Under the pieces are notes generated by a model. It was not told where the DNA came from. It worked only from the letters and a program-made list of their open reading frames with translations, and ran no database searches. Source: Bradyrhizobium sp. Ghvi (GTDB lineage: Bacteria > Pseudomonadota > Alphaproteobacteria > Rhizobiales > Xanthobacteraceae). From it: a stretch of DNA of 64,000 nt. The stretch covers positions 186,001 to 250,000 of the forward strand of contig NZ_FOVU01000002.1 of the NCBI RefSeq assembly GCF_900115265.1, written 5' to 3'. Positions 1-9,406 of this stretch are shown here, piece by piece. Position numbers and translations under genes: made by a program. Numbering within the stretch: the stretch's first letter is position 1; each line of letters opens with the position of its first letter.

Positions 1-530
1 CATGACGCTTTGGCGTCCTTGATCGCTTCGGATGGCGCGGTGTCCTGCGTCACCGGTGTCTGCTCGACCTCACGGGTGATGGCGAGCGGCTCGTTCATCG
101 CTATCGCTGCATGCGCCTCGGCCTCCACGAAGGTCTCCGGCGTCGGTGCTTCAGGCGTGGTCGGGGTTGCTGGCGCTTCACTTGAAGTCGCAGGCGGTTC
201 GACAGCAGCCGCCGTCGCAGTCTCGGCCGGCTTGTCGAGCGCATCGACGCGCAGCGCGTCGCTGACGTCCTTCTGGAGCGAGGTCATCAGACCACCGCTT
301 GTGAAACCGCTGGCGGCCTCCTTGACCTCGTCAAAGCTCTTCTTGAGGTCGGCGATCTCCGCCTCGCGCATGGCTTCCTGGAACTGGCCCTGGAATTCGG
401 CGGCCATCTTGCGAGCCTTGCCCATCCACTGTCCGACCATGCGCAGCACACCCGGCAGCTCTTTCGGGCCAATGGCGACCAGGGCCACGACCCCGATCAG
501 AACCAGCTCACTCCAGCCGATGTCGAACAT
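1..530 (-). CDS. tatB: Twin-arginine translocase subunit TatB (all but the last stop base)
   Basis: TatB works with TatC to bind twin-arginine signal peptides before TatA forms the export path in the inner membrane. The reading frame starts at the ATG at 530, with GGAAGA five bases upstream. The N-terminus is the family hallmark: [13 protein letters not shown], a short membrane helix, then GPKELP and an amphipathic helix to about residue 75. The rest is an Ala/Pro/Thr/Glu-rich tail, typical of this family. 176 residues are visible. The frame reaches the edge as TCATG, so the stop is probably a TGA one base beyond, overlapping an ATG at 3-1 that would start tatC. tatA lies just upstream. Confidence 0.93.
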   Translation of the reverse strand, partial: MFDIGWSELVLIGVVALVAIGPKELPGVLRMVGQWMGKARKMAAEFQGQFQEAMREAEIADLKKSFDEVKEAASGFTSGGLMTSLQKDVSDALRVDALDKPAETATAAAVEPPATSSEAPATPTTPEAPTPETFVEAEAHAAIAMNEPLAITREVEQTPVTQDTAPSEAIKDAKAS

Positions 531-618
531 GACGTCTTCCGTTCACGCGAAGTCACCCATCGGCCCAATCCCTCACGCGCAGGATCGGTCCGCTTCCGGC
601 GTCTCGTGTGCTCCTGGC

Positions 619-852
619 TCAGACGGCCTTGCTGCCGACGTCGGACCGCGCCGCAGTCGGCGCCGCATTGTGCTCGATGGACTTCGACGGCTCCTGCTTC
701 TCGGCAGGCTTGTCGTCGTCCTGCATGCCCTTCTTGAAGGCCTTGATGCCCTGCGCCACGTCGCCCATCAGATCCGAAATCTTGCCGCGGCCGAACAGCA
801 GCAGGACCACTGCGATCACCAAGATCCAGTGCCAAATGCTAAGTGAACCCAT
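619..852 (-). CDS. tatA: Twin-arginine translocase subunit TatA
   Basis: TatA is the small subunit that oligomerises to pass folded proteins across the inner membrane. The 77-residue product begins [12 protein letters not shown], has one N-terminal membrane helix, then the conserved FGRGK hinge and an amphipathic helix ([19 protein letters not shown]), followed by a charged tail. An in-frame start further upstream at 939 would add 29 residues of unrelated sequence. The ATG at 852 is preferred because GGAGG sits eight bases ahead and because TatA proteins begin at this point. It is followed by tatB on the same strand. A probable client, the RR-signal protein at 43692-44687, lies in this window. 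Confidence 0.95.
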   Translation of the reverse strand: MGSLSIWHWILVIAVVLLLFGRGKISDLMGDVAQGIKAFKKGMQDDDKPAEKQEPSKSIEHNAAPTAARSDVGSKAV

Positions 853-1019
853 CCTGCAACCCTCCAAACGCGCATGGCCGGGGCCCCGGCCGATCTTGAC
901 CGGAACGTAGGCTTCGCAGGCCTCAAAAACAAGGACCAAGGCAGCGCCAATTCGCTGTTGGCGCTACGCAATCTTGCTAGTGTTAATCGGTCGCAGAGGA
1001 CCCGTAAAAGGCCGGAGGA

Positions 1020-1772
1020 TCACTCCTCGCTTCCGCCCTCGCCGCCTTCATTGCCGCCCTCCGGCGGCGTCTCGGGCTCAACCGCAGGCGCCAGCGCCAG
1101 ATCGAGCTCCTCGCCGGGTTCCAAGGGATCTTCGTCCTCACGCAACGCCGGGTCATCCGAGGGAGTCGGTACGCTGAAACCGGTCGGTAGACGCGAATCA
1201 AGAAGGCCCGTGCCCTTCAGCTCCTCAAGCCCCGGAAGATCGCCAAGCTGCTCCAGGGTGAATTGCGACAGGAACTCCTCGGTGGTTCCGAAAGTCAGCG
1301 GACGGCCGGGTGTCTTGCGGCGGCCCCGCGGCTTGATCCAACCGGTTTCCAGGAGCACGTCCAGCGTGCCCTTCGATGTCACGACGCCGCGGATTTCTTC
1401 GATCTCGGCACGCGTAACCGGCTGGTGATAGGCGATGATCGCCAGCACCTCGATCGCCGCGCGCGACAGCCGCCGGGTCTCGTGGCTCTCTCGCGTCATC
1501 AGCCAGGAGAGATCGCCGGCGGTGCGGAACGTCCACTTGTTAGCGACCCGCACGAGGTTCACGCCGCGCGAGGCATAGTCGGCCTGGAGCTGCTCGAGCG
1601 CAGCCTTGACGTCCACCCCCTCGGGCATGCGCTTGGCCAACGTCGCGGTATCCAGCGGTTCACTCGAGGCGAACAGCAGCGCTTCCAGCAGCCGCAATTC
1701 CTCGGGACGTGCCTGGGATTCGTTCTCCATCGGCTCGGCCTCTTCTACCCGCACTTCAGCCAGGCTTGCCAT
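1020..1772 (-). CDS. scpB: Segregation and condensation protein ScpB
   Basis: ScpB is the winged-helix (kite) subunit that joins Smc and ScpA in chromosome condensation. The protein has the family signature LRLLEALLFASSEPL near the N-terminus, the core LSRAAIEVLAIIAYHQPVTR and EIEEIRGV, and the second winged helix GTTEEFLSQFTLEQLGDLPGL. The acidic, Glu/Gly/Pro-rich C-terminal tail (about 55 residues) is an extension common in alphaproteobacteria. A GTG at 1793 is in frame, but AAGGAG lies six bases before the ATG at 1772, so 1772 is chosen (250 aa). It follows scpA after about 20 bases, so the pair is co-transcribed. Confidence 0.95.
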   Translation of the reverse strand: MASLAEVRVEEAEPMENESQARPEELRLLEALLFASSEPLDTATLAKRMPEGVDVKAALEQLQADYASRGVNLVRVANKWTFRTAGDLSWLMTRESHETRRLSRAAIEVLAIIAYHQPVTRAEIEEIRGVVTSKGTLDVLLETGWIKPRGRRKTPGRPLTFGTTEEFLSQFTLEQLGDLPGLEELKGTGLLDSRLPTGFSVPTPSDDPALREDEDPLEPGEELDLALAPAVEPETPPEGGNEGGEGGSEE

Positions 1773-1793
1773 GGCAGCTTCTCCTTCTTGCAC

Positions 1794-2633
1794 TTAACCG
1801 ACCGGCGCATCAGGCGCAGGAGCTGCGTCCACGACCGGTTTCCCGCGCCCCTTGCGGAAGTAAATGGGCGCAAACGCCTCTTTCTGGTTCAGCTCGAGCT
1901 GACCTTCACGCACGAGCTCGAGCGCGGCGGCGAAGCTCGAGGCGAATACCGTCGCGCGCTGCGTCGGATCGGCGACGTGACGGATCAGGAAATCGTCGAG
2001 CACGCCCCAATCATCCTGTTCGGTGATGCTACCGACCAGCCGCTCCAGCGTGGCGCGCGCCTCGGCGAGCGACCACACCGTGCGCTTCGCCAGATGCACG
2101 CTGGCCAGCACGCGCGACTGGCGCTGCGAGGCATAGGCCGTGAGCAGGTCGTACAGCGTCGCGGTGTATTTCGGGTGCTTGATCTCTGCGATCTGCTCGG
2201 GCTCACCGCGCGGAAAAATGTCGCGCAGCAATTGCTGCCGGTTCATCAGCCGGTTGGCCGCTTCGCGAATGGCTTCGAGACGGCGCAGACGGTTAGCGAG
2301 CGCGGTGGCCATTTCCTCGGCGCTCGGCCCCTCCGCACTGGGCGGTTCCGGCAGCAGCAGGCGCGATTTCAGGAAGGCGAGCCAAGCCGCCATCACGAGA
2401 TAATCGGCGGCAAGCTCCAGGCGAATCTTTCGCGCAGCTTCGATGAAGTGGAGATATTGATCGGCGAGCGCCAGGATCGAGATCTTGGCGAGGTCCACCT
2501 TCTGCTGGCGCGCCAGCGCCAGCAACAGATCGAGCGGCCCCTCATAGCCCTCGACGTCGACCACCAACGCCGGCTCGCCCTCGGCGAGCTCTGCGGGCCG
2601 CCCGGTTTCAAACGATAGAATTTCTGCAGTCAT
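1794..2633 (-). CDS. scpA: Segregation and condensation protein ScpA
   Basis: ScpA is the kleisin that bridges the Smc heads. The motif YEGPLDLLLALARQQKVDL about 30 residues in is the family hallmark; it is followed by DYLVMAAWLAFLKSRLLLP and a C-terminal winged helix. The product is 279 aa from the ATG at 2633. An in-frame ATG at 2666 is less likely because 2633 forms an ATGA overlap with the stop of the preceding nagZ-derived frame, which indicates translational coupling. The C-terminus ends in a short Ala/Pro tail just before scpB. Confidence 0.95.
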   Translation of the reverse strand: MTAEILSFETGRPAELAEGEPALVVDVEGYEGPLDLLLALARQQKVDLAKISILALADQYLHFIEAARKIRLELAADYLVMAAWLAFLKSRLLLPEPPSAEGPSAEEMATALANRLRRLEAIREAANRLMNRQQLLRDIFPRGEPEQIAEIKHPKYTATLYDLLTAYASQRQSRVLASVHLAKRTVWSLAEARATLERLVGSITEQDDWGVLDDFLIRHVADPTQRATVFASSFAAALELVREGQLELNQKEAFAPIYFRKGRGKPVVDAAPAPDAPVG

Positions 2634-3067
2634 GTGGATGCCGTGGTTGCGGTCAATGCGTCCCATTGCGCATTGTCGTTGCTGTGAAGCGGCGCGCCGG
2701 CTGCGAACACGGCGCGGTTTCGTCCGTCAATGCTTCCCGCCAGCGCCTTCATCGGCACGTCACTACTCATTAACAAATCCTGGAACCCGACTGCGCTGCG
2801 AATCACCTGAGCAATCATTGTCGCAGAAGTCGTCCCTGGATGGACCGTGTCGGCGACGCCATCCACGGGAATGCTGAGACCCGCGAGACTGGCCGCGAGC
2901 GGCTGTCGCGCGGCCAATTCCCCAACATGCGCCGTGCCTTGGTCCGGACTCTCGAAGCTAAGCCTGAAGCAAATCGCGTCCCATCGGCATTGGGCACGGA
3001 CAATCGACCGCCCAGCGGCGGTCAGTTCCGGTCCGGATACGCCGGTATTGAAAGCCCGCGTGCTCAT
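2630..3067 (-). pseudogene. nagZ: Internally deleted nagZ (beta-N-acetylhexosaminidase) remnant
   Basis: A 145-codon open frame whose two ends match NagZ, the cytoplasmic glycosidase of peptidoglycan recycling. The first about 55 residues (MSTRAFNTGVSGPELTAA through FESPDQ and HVGELA) match the NagZ N-terminus. Residues from about 75 on (HPGTTSATMIAQVIRSAVGF, then LLMSSDVPMKALAGSI) match the C-terminal part. The intervening half of the usual 330-340 aa protein is absent, including the KH-x-PGHG motif. The nucleophile position in the expected SDD motif reads SSD, so the Asp is lost too. It cannot be a functional NagZ. The frame ends in ATGA with scpA. NagZ directly upstream of scpA is the usual alphaproteobacterial order, which supports descent in place. 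Confidence 0.82.
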
Positions 3068-3113
3068 AAGGGCCGATTAACCCTGCCCTAGGAGGGGGTC
3101 AAGGAAACCGCCG

Positions 3114-4628
3114 TTAATTCCTCTGGACGAAGCAGGCGGACAAGCCGGCGGACTTCAGGTGGTTGCAAGCCTGCGTTGCTTCCTCGACCGAACCATAGGG
3201 ACCGGCGAAGGCGCGGTAGACGATGCCCTTGCCTTTGTCGGTTAGATCGACCCGCTTGATCACCGGCGAGCGGGATCCGAGCACGCTGCCATATTTACTC
3301 TGCAGCACCCGGTATGACGCGGCGGCGCTATCTTCGCTCTGCTGCGAGGACACCTGCACAACATAACCACCACCGCCGCTGCTTGCCGGCGCAATCTGCG
3401 TCGGATTGGTCGCGGCCATGCGCTGCGGCGGCTCGGCCGGCGCGGCTTGCGGCGCCAGCGAAAGCGGCTGATTGACACTGGCATTGGCGGAGGTCGGCGG
3501 TGTCCGGGGCGCGGCGATGGGCTTGGCTGGCGCGACCGGTTTGGCGGACGACGGCGCGGCGGCCTGCGGCGAAGTGCTGTCGGTTTGATCACCCTTCACA
3601 ACCACGACCTTGACCGAGCGCGGCGCGGCGTTCGGCATCGTCCCGTTGCTCGGCACCGGACCGGCGCTCGGCGGCGGAACGGTGGACGGCGAAACGCTCG
3701 CAACCGGCGGCGGGTTGGCATTCTGGTTGAGCGGCGGGAAAATCACGCGGGGACCGGCTGCCTTGGCGTTGACGTCGACGGGGGCCTCCTCGCGCGGCAC
3801 GATCTTTTCACTACCATCGCCGCTCACCATGCGGTCCGGTACCTTGGCCGAGGAATCCGACGGCGCCGGCACGATCTTGGTCGGCGTATTGTCGGCCTTG
3901 ATGATCGGCGGCTCACCACTGCGGGGCGAACCGATATAGGTCTTGTAGGCAAAGGCCGCGCCAGTTCCGACCACGGCGAGCGCGAGGATCGCCGCAACCG
4001 TCATCATGCCGCCGCGCGACTTCCGCGGCTCGTCGAGATCGGCCTCGGGATAGTCGCTCTGGAACGCGTAAGGATCATCCGGATAGGCCGGCTCACGCTG
4101 AAAATCCTGTTCGCCCGCCTCGAGCCGCCCGTAGAGCGCATCATCATAGCGCGCCGGGTCGGGCTGCTCGTATGGCGCCTCGTGGGCCTGCTCTTGATGA
4201 TAGGCTTGATCCCGATAGGCCTGATCCTGATAGGCCTGCGGCTGGTGATATTGCAGCTCGGAGGCAGCCGGCTGGGCAGAATAACGATGCAAGGGATGAA
4301 CCGGATTTACGGCGACGGGATAGTCAGGCTCGGGCGCCGGCTGTGGCTGCACATTGGCGCGCCGCATCCATGAGGGCGGTCCCGGCTGAGGCGATGGTGC
4401 CGGCTCGGGATATTCCTGCTGATAGTCGTCCTGCGGATAGTCGTCTTCATGATGGGTCTGAGCCGGTGCGGGTGGTGCTGCCGGCCGGCCCTGCGCCGCG
4501 AATGGATCGGCCTGCCCGATCAGGCGCGCGAGCTCGGCCAAGGGATCGCTTTCCGCCTTGCCATGCTGGTTGCCACCGCGACCATAGTCATCGGAGGGGA
4601 ACGGTCTGTCGTGATATCGATCGGCCAT
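3114..4628 (-). CDS. SPOR domain membrane protein
   Basis: SPOR domains bind denuded peptidoglycan glycan strands and often mark division sites. The 504-aa protein has a long cytoplasmic Pro/Gln/Tyr/Asp-rich region with QAY-type repeats at about 131-148, one membrane helix at about 208-228, a Pro/Ala/Ser-rich linker, and a C-terminal SPOR domain (about 420-504; YVVQVSSQ and VYRAFAGPYGSVEEA). The ATG at 4628 is chosen over an in-frame start at 4703 because the extra 25 residues look unrelated and GAAGGGAC lies about ten bases ahead of 4628. It sits between argS and the nagZ remnant on the same strand, a conserved order in rhizobiales. Confidence 0.9.
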   Translation of the reverse strand: MADRYHDRPFPSDDYGRGGNQHGKAESDPLAELARLIGQADPFAAQGRPAAPPAPAQTHHEDDYPQDDYQQEYPEPAPSPQPGPPSWMRRANVQPQPAPEPDYPVAVNPVHPLHRYSAQPAASELQYHQPQAYQDQAYRDQAYHQEQAHEAPYEQPDPARYDDALYGRLEAGEQDFQREPAYPDDPYAFQSDYPEADLDEPRKSRGGMMTVAAILALAVVGTGAAFAYKTYIGSPRSGEPPIIKADNTPTKIVPAPSDSSAKVPDRMVSGDGSEKIVPREEAPVDVNAKAAGPRVIFPPLNQNANPPPVASVSPSTVPPPSAGPVPSNGTMPNAAPRSVKVVVVKGDQTDSTSPQAAAPSSAKPVAPAKPIAAPRTPPTSANASVNQPLSLAPQAAPAEPPQRMAATNPTQIAPASSGGGGYVVQVSSQQSEDSAAASYRVLQSKYGSVLGSRSPVIKRVDLTDKGKGIVYRAFAGPYGSVEEATQACNHLKSAGLSACFVQRN

Positions 4629-4768
4629 CGTGATGATGCGTCCCTTCGGGAAAGCCGCGCGCCCCTCGACCAAGGCACGGCTTTCGACCCACAAGGCTTT
4701 CAACCAAGTCTAAGCGATCCGGCTTCTGCCGGTACCCCCAACATTCCCCTTAAGTAGTTCGCCCCAAA

Positions 4769-6559
4769 CTACCGCATCTCGTCCGGAGCATGGACGCCGA
4801 GGATGGCGAGGCCCGATGCCAGGACAGAGACGACGCCCTGGACCATGGCCAGCCGCGCCTTCGTAAGATCTGCATCATTATTGATAATGAAGCGTAAATA
4901 GGGCAAATCGCGCCCTTTCGTCCAAAGTGCGTGAAATTCGCTCGCTAAGTCATAGAGATAAAAGGCAATACGGTGCGGCTCGTGGGCCGCGGCGGCGGCT
5001 TCCAGCATCCGCGGATAAATTGCGAGGCGCTTAAGAAGATCGAGCTCGACGGGGTCCGACAGGCGTTCCACCGCCGACTCACTGAGCCAGGCGATCCGCT
5101 TCTCGGCATCCTCGGGCAGATCCGGGAACACCTCGGCCCGGGCGTTGCGGAAAATCGAGTGACCGCGGGCATGGCCGTACTGGACGTAGAACACCGGGTT
5201 GTCGCGGGACTGTTCCATGACCTTGGCGAGGTCGAAATCGAGCACTGCGTCGTTCTTGCGATAGAGCATCATGAAGCGGACGGCGTCCTGGCCGACTTCA
5301 TCCACCACCTCACGCAAGGTGACGAAGTCCCCGCTCCGCTTGGACATTTTCACGGGCTCGCCGTTGCGCAAGAGCTTCACGAGCTGGACGATCTTGACGT
5401 CGAGCGATCCCTTGCCCGAGGTCGTCGCCTTCACCGCCGCCTGCATCCGCTTGATGTAGCCGCCGTGATCGGCGCCCCAGACGTCGATCATCTCCGCAAA
5501 GCCGCGGTCGAACTTATTCTTGTGGTAGGCGATGTCGGAGGCGAAGTAGGTGTAGGAATTGTCCGACTTGATCAGTGGGCGGTCGACGTCGTCGCCGTAG
5601 GCGGTCGCCTTGAACAGCAGCTGCTCGCGGTCTTCCCAATCCTCGACCGGCGCGCCCTTCGGGGGCGGCAGGCGGCCTTCGTAGATGTCGCCCTTGGCCT
5701 TCAGGAAATCGATGGTCTCGGCAACCTTGTTGTTGCCGGACTCGATCAGCGAACGCTCCGAGAAGAACACGTCGTGGCGGATGTTGAGAGCGGCGAGATC
5801 GTCCTTGATCTCGTCCATCATCATCGCGATCGCCTTGGCGCGAACCGTCGGCAACCACTCGGCCTCGCTCATTGTGAGGAGCTTGTCGCCGTACTCCTTC
5901 GCCAGCGCCTGCCCGACCGGCTTCAGATAGTCGCCGGGATAGAGCCCTTCCGGGATCGCGCCGATGTCCTCGCCGAGTGCCTCGCGATATCGGAGGAATG
6001 CGGAGCGTGCGAGCACGTCGACCTGGGCGCCGGCGTCGTTGATGTAGTATTCGCGCGTAACGTCATGGCCGCCGAATTGGAGCAGGCTCGCAAGCGCGTC
6101 CCCGAACACGGCGCCACGGCAATGGCCGACATGCATCGGCCCGGTCGGATTGGCTGAGACATATTCGACATTGACCTTGGAGCCGCCACGCACGCGACCG
6201 TAATCGGCCCCTTCCCGGAGCACCGTCCGCAGCGCCTCCGCCCAGGCGGCGGGCTTGAGCGTCAGGTTGATGAAGCCGGGACCGGCGACATCGACCTTGG
6301 CGATCAGCGCATCGGCACGCAGCCGCGCGGCGATCTGCTCCGCGAGATCGCGGGGCTTGGCCTTCGCCTCTTTCGCCAGCACCATGGCGGCATTGGTCGC
6401 CATATCGCCATGGGCGGCGTCGCGGGGCGGCTCGACCACTACGCGCGAGACATCAATGCCTGCGGGCCAATTAGCGTCCGCCGCGAGAGCGCGGCAAGCG
6501 GCGTGCACGCGTGCGAGCACGTCGGCGAACAGATGCGGGGCTGAGGATGTCTGGGGCAT
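4769..6559 (-). CDS. argS: Arginyl-tRNA synthetase
   Basis: Class I aminoacyl-tRNA synthetase that charges tRNA-Arg. The 596-aa product has the N-terminal Arg-specific additional domain (about residues 10-115), the HIGH-type motif HVGH at 143-146 within [12 protein letters not shown], the KMSKR loop at 404-408, and the all-helical DALR anticodon-binding domain at the C-terminus ending GVHAPDEMR. Length and motif spacing are normal. It lies 9 bases downstream of dgt, so the two are probably on one transcript. Confidence 0.98.
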   Translation of the reverse strand: MPQTSSAPHLFADVLARVHAACRALAADANWPAGIDVSRVVVEPPRDAAHGDMATNAAMVLAKEAKAKPRDLAEQIAARLRADALIAKVDVAGPGFINLTLKPAAWAEALRTVLREGADYGRVRGGSKVNVEYVSANPTGPMHVGHCRGAVFGDALASLLQFGGHDVTREYYINDAGAQVDVLARSAFLRYREALGEDIGAIPEGLYPGDYLKPVGQALAKEYGDKLLTMSEAEWLPTVRAKAIAMMMDEIKDDLAALNIRHDVFFSERSLIESGNNKVAETIDFLKAKGDIYEGRLPPPKGAPVEDWEDREQLLFKATAYGDDVDRPLIKSDNSYTYFASDIAYHKNKFDRGFAEMIDVWGADHGGYIKRMQAAVKATTSGKGSLDVKIVQLVKLLRNGEPVKMSKRSGDFVTLREVVDEVGQDAVRFMMLYRKNDAVLDFDLAKVMEQSRDNPVFYVQYGHARGHSIFRNARAEVFPDLPEDAEKRIAWLSESAVERLSDPVELDLLKRLAIYPRMLEAAAAAHEPHRIAFYLYDLASEFHALWTKGRDLPYLRFIINNDADLTKARLAMVQGVVSVLASGLAILGVHAPDEMR

Positions 6560-6568
6560 GGCCGCCGC

Positions 6569-7777
6569 CTAACGCAAATCCGGGGTCGAGTCAAAGAGCC
6601 GCTGGTGCTCGGTCAAGGCGAAACGGTCGGTCATTCCGGCAATGAAATTGCCGATCCGGCGGGCCCGGTCGCCCTCATTGTCCGCCTCCGCCCCCACCAG
6701 CCATTCCGGCGGCAAATCGGCCGGCGATGCCAGGTATTTCGCGAACAGGTCGAACACGATCTGTTCCGCTTCGGCCATCACCCGCATCACCCGCTTGTGC
6801 CGGTACATGTGCCCGTAGAGGAAGGTCTTGATGGCGGCCTCCTCTTCGGCGACATCAGGCGGAAACGCGACCAGCGCCCGGCCCTGCTGGCGCACGTCCT
6901 GGGCCGATTGCGGGCGGACGGCAGCGATGTTCTTCTGCGCCTCCGCGAACACCGCGCCGATCAGATGCGAGATCAATTCGCGCACCAGCTCAGCCCCTCG
7001 CCTGACATCTTCGAGATCGGGATAGTGCGCCGAGGTCTCAGCGATGATCTCCGCCGTGAGCGGCATCACCTTGAGATCGTCGAGATGGAACAGCCCGGCG
7101 CGCAGGCCGTCATCGATGTCATGGGCGTCGTAGGCGATGTCGTCGGCAATCGCGGCGACCTGCGCCTCCAGCGAGGCGAAGCTCCACAATTCGAGGTCAT
7201 AGATCTTGATGAAGTCGGCAATGCCGACGGGAACGCCGTGCTCGCGATAGCGGCCGACCGGTGCGCCGCTGCGATCGGTCAGCGGGCCGTTGTGCTTGAC
7301 GATGCCCTCGAGCGACTCCCAGGTCAGGTTCAGCCCGTCGAACTCAGGATAGCGGTGCTCCAGCGAGCCGACGACACGGAGCGCCTGGGCATTGTGGTCG
7401 AAGCCGCCGAAATCCTTCAGGCAGGCATCCAGCGCCCGCTCGCCGGCATGGCCGAACGGCGGATGGCCGAGATCGTGGGCAAGCGCCAGGGTTTCGGTGA
7501 GGTCTTCATCCAGCCCGAGCTGACGAGCCAATGCGCGGGCGATCTGGGCCACCTCCAGCGAGTGGGTCAGCCGTGTCCGGTAATGGTCGCCCTCGTGGAA
7601 CACGAACACCTGAGTCTTGTACTTCAGGCGGCGGAACGCGGTGGAATGGATCACGCGGTCGCAATCGCGCCGGAACGGGCTGCGGGTCCGGCTCGGCGGC
7701 TCGGCGACCAGCCGGCCGCGGCTGCGATCGGGATCGCAGGCATAGGGCGCGCGGGGGGCTGCCATTCCGACGGACAC
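6569..7777 (-). CDS. dgt: dGTPase-like HD-domain triphosphohydrolase
   Basis: Member of the dGTP triphosphohydrolase family, which cleaves dNTPs to nucleoside and tripolyphosphate. The 402-aa protein shows [15 protein letters not shown], the HD motif in [13 protein letters not shown] followed by [15 protein letters not shown], and the later His/Asp ligands in [15 protein letters not shown]. The length fits the type 2 (DgtL) subfamily, whose members are often not dGTP-specific. The start is a GTG at 7777 giving [11 protein letters not shown]; an ATG four codons inside (7765) is possible. It diverges from the erpA-like gene across about 110 bases that should hold both promoters. Confidence 0.93.
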   Translation of the reverse strand: MSVGMAAPRAPYACDPDRSRGRLVAEPPSRTRSPFRRDCDRVIHSTAFRRLKYKTQVFVFHEGDHYRTRLTHSLEVAQIARALARQLGLDEDLTETLALAHDLGHPPFGHAGERALDACLKDFGGFDHNAQALRVVGSLEHRYPEFDGLNLTWESLEGIVKHNGPLTDRSGAPVGRYREHGVPVGIADFIKIYDLELWSFASLEAQVAAIADDIAYDAHDIDDGLRAGLFHLDDLKVMPLTAEIIAETSAHYPDLEDVRRGAELVRELISHLIGAVFAEAQKNIAAVRPQSAQDVRQQGRALVAFPPDVAEEEAAIKTFLYGHMYRHKRVMRVMAEAEQIVFDLFAKYLASPADLPPEWLVGAEADNEGDRARRIGNFIAGMTDRFALTEHQRLFDSTPDLR

Positions 7778-7888
7778 GACGAATTTAGTCCCTATCCATT
7801 TGATTCTGCGTATCCTTGCACTTAACTATGCCGGACGCGGGATACCAAATGAATTGGCTATGACGCGGACGACGACCGGAGACGAGCT

Positions 7889-8218
7889 ATGACCACCCCT
7901 GTGACCATCAGTGACCGCGCCGCACGCCGGATCGGGGAGATCCTCAAGGGCGAAGGCGCTGGCGCGATGCTGCGCATCTCGGTCGAGGGCGGCGGCTGTT
8001 CCGGTTTCCAGTACAAGTTCGACATCGACCGCGACCGCACCGACGACGATCTCGTCATCGAGCAGGACAATGCCGTGGTGCTGGTCGATTCCGCCTCGCA
8101 GCCGTTCCTGGCTGGCTCGCAGGTCGATTTCGTCGACGACCTGATCGGTGCCTCGTTCCGCGTCAACAATCCCAACGCGACCGCGTCCTGCGGCTGCGGT
8201 ACCAGCTTCTCGATCTAG
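7889..8218 (+). CDS. erpA: A-type iron-sulfur carrier (ErpA/IscA family)
   Basis: A 109-aa A-type carrier that delivers Fe-S clusters to apo-enzymes. The three invariant cysteines are visible: Cys37 in GGGCSGFQY, and Cys101 and Cys103 in SCGCGTSF near the C-terminus. Length and spacing match the ErpA/IscA/SufA fold. Family members cannot be separated reliably by eye. The isolated position, away from any isc or suf operon, favours ErpA. It is divergent from dgt. Confidence 0.9.
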   Translation: MTTPVTISDRAARRIGEILKGEGAGAMLRISVEGGGCSGFQYKFDIDRDRTDDDLVIEQDNAVVLVDSASQPFLAGSQVDFVDDLIGASFRVNNPNATASCGCGTSFSI

Positions 8219-8297
8219 CCCCACTCAAAATCTGCAAAACAACCCCATGCACAGTAGCCGGGACGCCGGCGGGTGAATTTCGGCTTTTGCGAATACC

Positions 8298-8318
8298 GTT
8301 TGACCCGTCGGGCAAAAC
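8298..8318. repeat. Short imperfect inverted repeat
   Basis: GTTTGACCC and GGGCAAAAC face each other across a 3-base spacer, giving a small hairpin between the erpA-like gene and the exported protein at 8483. I recall similar GTTTGACCC...GGGCAAAAC strings scattered in Bradyrhizobium intergenic regions, but that is memory, not a search. The TTGACC within it could also serve as a -35 element for the gene at 8483. The rest of the 264-base gap shows nothing else I can support. Confidence 0.4.
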
Positions 8319-8482
8319 AGGGGTAAGGTGTAATCATCGCGAGGTCCTCAAGACGGGGAGTTCGACGGGACACACCCTGGGCAAGGCTCGCTACAGCCTG
8401 ATGCCGAAGCGGCTCTGCCTCGCCATTCCTTCGAGCATTTTGGAATCTCGTCAGCGGCCCCAATAGCGGTAGCAATCATCCA

Positions 8483-9385
8483 ATGCACATTTTCGATCGC
8501 CTGTTCTGTTGCCTTTTCCTTTTCCTCACAATCGCAACCGTCCCGGCGCCTTCCGTGCACGCTGCCGAAACCTGCCCGTTCATCAGTGCCCAGGAGCTGG
8601 CCGGCACGATGCCGGCACTCAAATGGTCGTTGATCTCAAATCAAGACGGTCGCGGCTGCATCTACCAGGCCGGGCGCGGCGACACGATGATGTTGACCGT
8701 GTTTCGCAATCCCGACAAGGACCGCGCCAGGGAATTGTACGCGACTTTCGTCAAGACGCTCAGTGAACGCATGCCGCTGACCGCGGTATCCGGGATCGGC
8801 GAGGAAGGCCAGCGGGGGACGTCCGCTGCCGACGCGCAGCGCCAGGAGGCCTCGGTCGTCGCCTTGTCCGGCGATTACATTCTGCAAGTGAGCGTCTATC
8901 CGATCGGCCGGCGCGCCGACGAGACGCTGCTCGGACCGGTCACCGAAGTCGCCCGCGTTGCCGTCGGAAATATGAGCAAGACGAGCGAGCGGTTCGGGGA
9001 TTGCGAATGGCTTACGCCTGCGGATGCCGATGGCTTCCTCGACAAGAGCACGCTTCAGGTCCAGCGGACCGGTGCGCGCAGCTGCATGATGTTCGATCGC
9101 GAGGCCAACACCATGGTCGTCGCTGTCATCGCGACCTCGCGCGACACCGCTGTCGGCATGATGAAGCGCCCGGGCCCCTGCCAACATGTAGCGATCCCCG
9201 AGCTCGGCAGGGAAGCGTTCGGCGAGCATTCCTGCACCAAGGGCAACGGCAACGCCGTCAACATCTTTGTCTGGAAGAACGGCAGGCAGGCGTCGATCCT
9301 GTTCGCACCGGTCAAGCCGCATCCGGAGTCCGGCTCGGTTGAGCAACTGAAGGCGGTCGCCGCGCGCGTCTATGGGAAGCTGTGA
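8483..9385 (+). CDS. Exported protein of unknown function
   Basis: I do not recognise a named family. The 300-aa product starts with a clear Sec signal peptide (about residues 1-28: hydrophobic run LFCCLFLFLTIATV, then VHAAE), so it is periplasmic or secreted. The mature part appears internally duplicated: each half has a conserved Cys near its start (ETCPFISAQELAG and GDCEWLTPADADG) and a second Cys in a strand (RGCIYQAG and RSCMMFDRE). That pattern suggests two copies of a disulfide-stabilised domain. It is transcribed alone, towards the convergent hydrolase gene. Confidence 0.8.
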   Translation: MHIFDRLFCCLFLFLTIATVPAPSVHAAETCPFISAQELAGTMPALKWSLISNQDGRGCIYQAGRGDTMMLTVFRNPDKDRARELYATFVKTLSERMPLTAVSGIGEEGQRGTSAADAQRQEASVVALSGDYILQVSVYPIGRRADETLLGPVTEVARVAVGNMSKTSERFGDCEWLTPADADGFLDKSTLQVQRTGARSCMMFDREANTMVVAVIATSRDTAVGMMKRPGPCQHVAIPELGREAFGEHSCTKGNGNAVNIFVWKNGRQASILFAPVKPHPESGSVEQLKAVAARVYGKL

Positions 9386-9406
9386 CAGCGCCGCGTGGGC
9401 TGTTAT

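Noticed and set aside
10..846. 278-codon open frame on the plus strand across tatB and tatA
   Set aside because: Antisense shadow of tatB/tatA. It is Ser/Ala-rich low-complexity sequence typical of reverse frames in GC-rich DNA.
1263..2618. 451-codon plus-strand open frame
   Set aside because: Lies antisense to scpB and scpA, whose family motifs are unmistakable; no motif in the reverse translation.
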